A stretch of DNA of 10,037 nucleotides from Ignavibacteria bacterium (GTDB taxonomy: Bacteria; Bacteroidota; Ignavibacteria; Tepidaquicellales; OLB5). The translations under genes and the position numbers were made by a program. Each line of letters starts with the position of its first letter. Within the stretch, counting starts at the first letter, position 1. Under the pieces are notes generated by a model. That model made no database searches. It was not told the DNA's origin and worked only from the letters and a program-made list of their open reading frames with translations. The DNA lies in assembly GCA_026417195.1 (NCBI GenBank), contig JAOADS010000072.1, positions 1 through 10,037 on the forward strand. The letters run 5' to 3'. Shown one piece after another: positions 6,795-10,037 of this stretch.

Positions 6795-7588
6795 CTTACT
6801 TGAAAAATAAAGTATGGTGGAGGGCTTGGTGTTATGAACTCCCCGTTTACTTTGATAGAATCATAAACCTGCCATTCCCCTGTCATGTTGAAATTTACAA
6901 CTCCTCTGTATCTAGCTGATGAAATCATAGTCGGATGTATATTATTGCTTGAACCATGTCCCATTGATTCCATCCATGGTTTTATAAACATTTCAGCATT
7001 ATTTACATCCTCATAACTAACAGAATCCGTTGTTGAATGTAACATCAGTTCAATAGGATTAAGTCCGACCTTGGGTGATACCGGCTTGACAAGCGTAAGC
7101 AAAAAAGTCTTTTGATGGTTTATGTTATACCATGAAAGTATATTGTTTCCCTCGGAAGAATATATTGTTATATCGACAGAATCTATAACCATCTCATCAT
7201 TGTAGTTAAAATTTGCTTTGCAGTAAGATAAACTGTCCTTAAGAAATATTACATAACCTGAATACATGTTGTTGCCAGAATCAAAATTAAATCTCTCGGA
7301 ACGGGGAACATTATACCGGTAGCCACCGGCATTTTTATAAATTACTGGTGTAAAGCGGACATATCCGCTATTTTGTTCATTATTGTTCAGGAACACCTTG
7401 ATACCCAGCTCATTATATCCGTATATGTATCTTTCCGCTGAAGAACTGTAAACATCAAATCTTACTAAACCTCTTTCAACTGAAAAAATTTTTCTGTAAA
7501 CCGGACCAGGGTCATTATTCGTAACTCCGTTCTCTGAACAATTCAATGACAACAAACCCATAATTAAGATTAAAAACAACTTACCCAT
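6791..7588 (-). CDS. predicted lipoprotein with YtkA/FixH-like C-terminal domain
   Basis: I choose ATG 7588 (265 residues, MGKLFLILIMGLLSLNC) over ATG 7630 (279 residues). The former gives a clean signal peptide ending in a lipoprotein-type Cys at residue 17. The 14 extra residues of the longer form would put its ATG inside an operator-like palindrome. The lipobox is loose (Ser at -3, Leu at -2, Asn at -1), so lipidation is likely but not certain. The middle is beta-rich and not recognised. The end carries KPWMESMGHGSSNNIHP (203-219) and YRGVVNFNMTGEWQV (227-241), the pattern of YtkA-like/FixH-like domains of envelope proteins linked to copper and cytochrome oxidase functions. Its Met and His residues are possible metal ligands. 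It is the first gene of the three-gene set and overlaps the barrel gene by ATGA. Confidence 0.75.
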   Translation of the reverse strand: MGKLFLILIMGLLSLNCSENGVTNNDPGPVYRKIFSVERGLVRFDVYSSSAERYIYGYNELGIKVFLNNNEQNSGYVRFTPVIYKNAGGYRYNVPRSERFNFDSGNNMYSGYVIFLKDSLSYCKANFNYNDEMVIDSVDITIYSSEGNNILSWYNINHQKTFLLTLVKPVSPKVGLNPIELMLHSTTDSVSYEDVNNAEMFIKPWMESMGHGSSNNIHPTMISSARYRGVVNFNMTGEWQVYDSIKVNGEFITPSPPPYFIFQVR

Positions 7589-7617
7589 TTTTACTAATTT
7601 GATACTTGTAAAGACTA

Positions 7618-7636
7618 TGTCAAATGACATATGTCA
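7618..7636. promoter_or_regulatory. operator-like array TGTCA-aa-TGACA-ta-TGTCA
   Basis: Three half-sites alternate in direction with exactly two bases between them: TGTCA (7618-7622), TGACA (7625-7629) and TGTCA (7632-7636). The last two make a perfect 12-bp palindrome, TGACATATGTCA. The array lies 30-48 bases upstream of the chosen lipoprotein start. On the minus strand it contains two TTGACA boxes (7637-7632 and 7623-7618) that could be -35 elements, although no good -10 follows. GACAnnTGTC resembles the KACAnnTGT core recognised by BlaI/CopY-type repressors; this is only a resemblance. Confidence 0.45.
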
Positions 7637-7673
7637 ACTATATCAAGTTTAAATAAGTAAAGTAAATAAAAAA

Positions 7674-8963
7674 TCAGGTAAGTTTACTTAAGGCTTTTCG
7701 TAGGCTTTCTATAATTTCATCAATTTCCTCAAGCCTGCATGTTCCCACGGAAAGCCTGTACCAGGGAGAATTTTCAGAATCACCGAATGCATAAAAAGGA
7801 ACTATTGCTACACGGGCTTCTTCAAGCAGATATTTTGTAATGTCACGGGTTGTTTCAAGAACAGAGCCATCTTCTTTCTTCTTTCCGTGCAACTGAAATT
7901 TTACAGTAAGATAAATTGCTGCCTGAGGAGATATAACGTCAACCTCAAAACCATCAGATCTGAGGGCTATAAAACCTTCATAAAACTTTTCAAGTCTGGA
8001 AGATATTTGTTCTTTGAAATTTATAAGGTAATCATTTACGGCATTTTCATTCTCAAGAAAACGTGCAGATGCTATTTGTTCAGCCTTCGGCGCCCATGCT
8101 CCAAGGTGTGATAAAATAGATTTCATTTTTGAGATTACTCTTTCATGACCTAATGCCCAGCCTACCCTTACGCCGGTAGCAGCAAAAGCTTTAGATAAGC
8201 CGTCTATAAATACAGTGTAATCTTTCATCTCGGGAACTAACTCAATTGGATTATAGTGTTTTGTATCACCATATGTTAGAACCCAGTATATCTGATCATA
8301 CATAAGATATAAAGGTTTGCGTGATCTTCTACGAGAAAGATTTTCCTCGGCTATAACTTCGCATATACTTCGTAAATCATCCTTTGAAAACACTGTCCCT
8401 GTGGGATTAAGCGGAGAACAAAGTGAAACAAGTGCAGCATCTTTAAGATGAGGTTTTAAATCATCTGCTGTCGGCATGAAATTATTTTCCGGAGAAGTAA
8501 GAACTTCTATTTTATTTGCGTGCGAAAGATGTGTGTAATGGTTATTGTTCCATGAAGGCACTGGAAAAATCACAGATTCACGCGGTTCAACAAGAGTCTG
8601 ATAAACTGCATATATAAGAGGTCTTGCTCCGGCAGCTATTAATACTTCACTGTTAGGATTATATTCCAGAGACTCATTCTTTATGAGAAATTCTGACACA
8701 GCTTTTCTTGTTTCAATTAAGCCATCGGCAGGAGGATAATTAGTTTCATTTTCCCTGTAAGCTCTTATAATTTCTTCCTGAAGTTCTGTAGGAATGGGAA
8801 ATATGTAAGGATTGAAATCACCAATTGTAAGATTATAAATTTTTTCGCCATTTTTGATTTTATTGTTAATTTCACCGGCAAGTTTTATGATTTCAGACGC
8901 GATCAATGTCTCAGCCATATGAGAAACTCTGAGTTCAACTGTCTTCGCTTCAATTCTGTTCAT
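7674..8963 (-). CDS. pyridoxal-phosphate-dependent aminotransferase, class I/II (AspC-like fold)
   Basis: A fold-type I PLP enzyme that moves an amino group between an amino acid and a 2-oxo acid in the cytoplasm. Key residues are all present: N186-P187-T-G (cofactor loop), D223 and Y226 (pyridine ring contacts), the Schiff-base K258 in GLSKAFAATG, R266 and the C-terminal R403 (in WYRLSVGT), which holds the substrate carboxylate. W138 (PSWNNNHY) stacks near the cofactor. The 429 residues are about 30 more than usual for aspartate aminotransferases, mostly from inserts near 206-216 (an Arg-rich NLSRRRSRK loop) and 355-362 (HGKKKEDG). The substrate cannot be told, so no symbol is given. It follows ridA by 30 bases on the same strand without a clear ribosome binding site, and the two are probably cotranscribed. 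Confidence 0.93.
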   Translation of the reverse strand: MNRIEAKTVELRVSHMAETLIASEIIKLAGEINNKIKNGEKIYNLTIGDFNPYIFPIPTELQEEIIRAYRENETNYPPADGLIETRKAVSEFLIKNESLEYNPNSEVLIAAGARPLIYAVYQTLVEPRESVIFPVPSWNNNHYTHLSHANKIEVLTSPENNFMPTADDLKPHLKDAALVSLCSPLNPTGTVFSKDDLRSICEVIAEENLSRRRSRKPLYLMYDQIYWVLTYGDTKHYNPIELVPEMKDYTVFIDGLSKAFAATGVRVGWALGHERVISKMKSILSHLGAWAPKAEQIASARFLENENAVNDYLINFKEQISSRLEKFYEGFIALRSDGFEVDVISPQAAIYLTVKFQLHGKKKEDGSVLETTRDITKYLLEEARVAIVPFYAFGDSENSPWYRLSVGTCRLEEIDEIIESLRKALSKLT

Positions 8964-8993
8964 AAAAGATAATCTTAATTTATGAAAATAATT

Positions 8994-9374
8994 TTAAACT
9001 GATGCAATTACTTCTATTTCTATAAGAGCGTCTTTAGGAAGTCTTGAAACTTCAACTGTGCTTCTGGCTGGCTTGGTTTCTCCGAAGAAATTCTTATACA
9101 CTTCATTCATATCAGCGAAGTCATCCATGTTCCTGATGAATACAGTAGTTTTTATAACCTTTGATAATGAGCTTCCGGCACTCAAAAGAATCTGTTCAAT
9201 ATTTTCCAGAACTTTCCGAGTCTGCTCTTTTATGTTCCCGTTTATAATCTCACCGTTCGACGGTTCTATGGCAATCTGCCCAGAAAGAAATAAATAATCT
9301 CCGGCAAGTATAGCCTGTGAGTATGGTCCGATAGGCAAGGGAGCTTTATCTGAGTAAATTTTTTTAGTTTCCAT
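8994..9374 (-). CDS. ridA: RidA family enamine/imine deaminase
   Basis: RidA (YjgF/YER057c/UK114) hydrolyses reactive 2-aminoacrylate and related imines released by PLP enzymes, protecting other PLP enzymes from damage; it acts as a cytoplasmic trimer. The 126 residues match the family. Landmarks are APLPIGPYSQA (11-21), FLSGQIAI near 30-36, the invariant R104 in KPARSTVEV, which binds the substrate carboxylate, and the C-terminal IEIEVIA with its catalytic-site Glu. All residues needed for activity are present. It precedes a PLP aminotransferase by 30 bases, which fits the role. It is divergent from hsp20, and its upstream region is next to one arm of a 13-bp inverted repeat. Confidence 0.97.
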   Translation of the reverse strand: METKKIYSDKAPLPIGPYSQAILAGDYLFLSGQIAIEPSNGEIINGNIKEQTRKVLENIEQILLSAGSSLSKVIKTTVFIRNMDDFADMNEVYKNFFGETKPARSTVEVSRLPKDALIEIEVIASV

Positions 9375-9384
9375 AACTAATACA

Positions 9385-9413
9385 AATTAAGCCATAAATT
9401 TGGAGAATATCAA
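9385..9413 (-). promoter_or_regulatory. candidate ridA promoter
   Basis: On the minus strand TTGATA (9413-9408) is followed after 17 bases by TTAATT (9390-9385). The same stretch also reads CTTG, 20 bases, TTAATTTG, one base away from the Bacteroidetes TAnnTTTG box. Either reading gives a very short leader. The left arm of the inverted repeat (9415-9427) abuts its upstream side. Confidence 0.3.
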
Positions 9414-9414
9414 G

Positions 9415-9427
9415 TCTATGACAAAAT
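9415..9427. repeat. left arm of 13-bp inverted repeat (possible activator site)
   Basis: TCTATGACAAAAT is perfectly complementary to the arm at 9485-9497. It also starts its own dyad, TATGA-N7-TCATA (9417-9433). It lies about 150-160 bases upstream of the predicted hsp20 start of transcription. Confidence 0.55.
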
Positions 9428-9484
9428 TTCATATAAATTCTGATAAAAGTTCAAATAAAGGACATAATGTAGTTTTATTGTGCC

Positions 9485-9497
9485 ATTTTGTCATAGA
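9485..9497. repeat. right arm of 13-bp inverted repeat (possible activator site)
   Basis: ATTTTGTCATAGA mirrors 9415-9427 without a mismatch, with 57 bases between the arms. It lies about 78-90 bases upstream of the predicted sigma-54 start of transcription, the usual range for enhancer-binding-protein sites. Confidence 0.55.
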
Positions 9498-9548
9498 GAA
9501 GGATTACCTGAAATATATATAATTAACTGTTTTCACAATTTTAAACTT

Positions 9549-9564
9549 TGGCATGGAATTTGCA
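9549..9564 (+). promoter_or_regulatory. sigma-54 (-24/-12) promoter of hsp20
   Basis: TGGCATG-GAAT-TTGCA matches the RpoN consensus TGGCACG-N4-TTGCW at all but one defined position. The GG and GC pairs are exactly 12 bases apart. Transcription would start near 9575 and leave a 43-base leader that contains the strong ribosome binding site. A TATAAA at 9566-9571 could be an overlapping ordinary -10, but no fitting -35 precedes it. Confidence 0.75.
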
Positions 9565-9600
9565 GTATAAACTTATGAATAAAAAAGTAAACTAATTAAA

Positions 9601-9608
9601 AAAGGAGG
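9601..9608 (+). promoter_or_regulatory. strong Shine-Dalgarno site deciding the hsp20 start
   Basis: AAAGGAGG is nearly fully complementary to the 16S rRNA tail. It is 9 bases from ATG 9618 but only 3 bases from the in-frame TTG 9612, so ATG 9618 is the start. Most other genes here lack such a site. Confidence 0.85.
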
Positions 9609-9617
9609 TAATTGAAA

Positions 9618-9923
9618 ATGACATTAGTAAAATTTAATCCGGCTTCAGAACTTTCTAACATAGAAAAAAGAATGAGAAAGTTCTTTGAAGATTTTGAAAC
9701 TCCGTTTGACTGGACTTTTAATTCTAATGTTTTCACACCGAGAGTTGATGTAACTGAAGATAAGGATAATCTTTATGTACATGCTGAAATTCCAGGTGTT
9801 GAAAAGAAAGACATTAAAGTCAATGTTGTAGGTGACGTTTTAACAATCAGCGGTGAAAAGAAAAGCGAGAAGAGAGACGAAAATAAAAACTACTACAGAA
9901 TAGAAAGAACTTGGAATCGGTGA
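9618..9923 (+). CDS. Hsp20 family small heat shock protein, C-terminally truncated
   Basis: Small heat shock proteins are ATP-independent holdases that keep unfolding proteins soluble as large oligomers. The 101 residues cover a normal N-terminal arm (1-36) and the first part of the alpha-crystallin domain: TPRVDVTEDKDNLYVHAEIPGV, then DIKVNVVGDVLTISGEKKSE. It runs up to YYRIERT, after which relatives continue with a Tyr-Gly-x-Phe-x-Arg-x-Phe-x-Leu-Pro segment. Here the frame reads WNR and stops (TGA 9921-9923). The second half of the domain, including the A-x-x-x-x-G-V-L motif, and the C-terminal I-x-I are missing, so about 40 residues are lost. No other frame after 9911 continues the family sequence, so this is not a simple frameshift. 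It is expressed from a sigma-54 promoter and probably makes a non-functional product, unless the end is an assembly error. Confidence 0.9.
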   Translation: MTLVKFNPASELSNIEKRMRKFFEDFETPFDWTFNSNVFTPRVDVTEDKDNLYVHAEIPGVEKKDIKVNVVGDVLTISGEKKSEKRDENKNYYRIERTWNR

Positions 9924-10037
9924 AGGTATCATAACTTGGAAATCTTATAGTTACTTGTGATAAATTACAGGAATAAAAAACTTACAAATTCAATTTAGAA
10001 CGTCAAGCGCAATTATCAATCAAAATTCGATCTGTCT
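9924..10037. other. non-coding tail unrelated to Hsp20
   Basis: From about 9912 the DNA no longer resembles an hsp20 gene. It is AT-rich, has stops in all frames I checked on both strands, and shows no recognisable terminal repeat. A near-repeat AACTTGGAATC / AACTTGGAAATC (9908-9918 and 9932-9943) flanks the break. It may be the end of a contig, an insertion junction or a deletion joint. Confidence 0.5.

Noticed and set aside
7589..7630. longer lipoprotein start at ATG 7630
   Set aside because: It adds 14 residues before a good signal peptide and places the ATG inside the TGACATATGTCA palindrome; ATG 7588 is the better start.
7887..8111. 74-residue plus-strand reading frame rich in Lys, Tyr and Phe
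   Set aside because: It lies wholly inside the aminotransferase gene on the other strand and shows no family features.
9058..9297. 79-residue plus-strand reading frame
   Set aside because: It mirrors the ridA gene, which is intact and well conserved, and it has no start signals.
9612..9617. TTG start two codons before the hsp20 ATG
   Set aside because: Only 3 bases separate it from GGAGG, against 9 bases for ATG 9618, and the family begins at the MTLVKFNP position.
1..10037. CRISPR array, tRNA, rRNA or transposase gene
   Set aside because: No regular repeat-spacer pattern, no cloverleaf or rRNA-like stretch and no transposase-like frame was seen on either strand.

Overview
The window is AT-rich, compact chromosomal DNA from a member of the Fibrobacteres-Chlorobi-Bacteroidetes (FCB) group, most likely Ignavibacteria or a close relative. 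The strongest clue is a PorX-type response regulator with a C-terminal PglZ domain, a protein of type IX secretion-bearing lineages, sitting directly in front of tsaE. Most starts lack a clear Shine-Dalgarno site, as in Bacteroidetes, but hsp20 has a very strong one and a near-perfect sigma-54 promoter. This argues for Ignavibacteria-like rather than classical Bacteroidia expression signals. The taxon is an inference from gene content only.

Layout, left to right. Positions 1-104 hold the N-terminus of an unrecognised membrane-anchored protein on the minus strand that runs off the left edge. Positions 105-492 carry no gene, only a candidate promoter, a palindrome, short repeats and a REP-like hairpin. 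Positions 493-4918 form one tightly packed minus-strand operon, transcribed porX, tsaE, tsaB, accD, panC: three junctions overlap (TAATG, ATGA and a 14-base overlap) and the last gap is 50 bases. It joins a secretion/oligonucleotide-signalling regulator to tRNA t6A synthesis, fatty-acid synthesis (acetyl-CoA carboxylase beta) and pantothenate synthesis. Divergent from it, rpsT (ribosomal protein S20) is transcribed alone on the plus strand from its own promoter to a good intrinsic terminator.

Positions 5539-7588 hold three linked minus-strand genes: a lipoprotein with a YtkA/FixH-like C-terminus, a predicted outer-membrane beta-barrel with a CxxC just after its signal peptide, and a small HMA-domain protein with MxCxxC. 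Together they look like an envelope metal-handling (probably copper) set. A three-half-site TGTCA/TGACA operator-like array lies just upstream of the lipoprotein start.

Positions 7674-9374 hold ridA followed by a class I/II PLP-dependent aminotransferase, a sensible pair because RidA clears the reactive enamines that PLP enzymes make. Divergent from ridA, an Hsp20 small heat shock gene is preceded by a -24/-12 promoter and two arms of a perfect 13-base inverted repeat at typical enhancer distance. The Hsp20 reading frame breaks off in mid alpha-crystallin domain, and the last ~125 bases are unrelated, non-coding sequence: either a truncation breakpoint or an assembly artefact.
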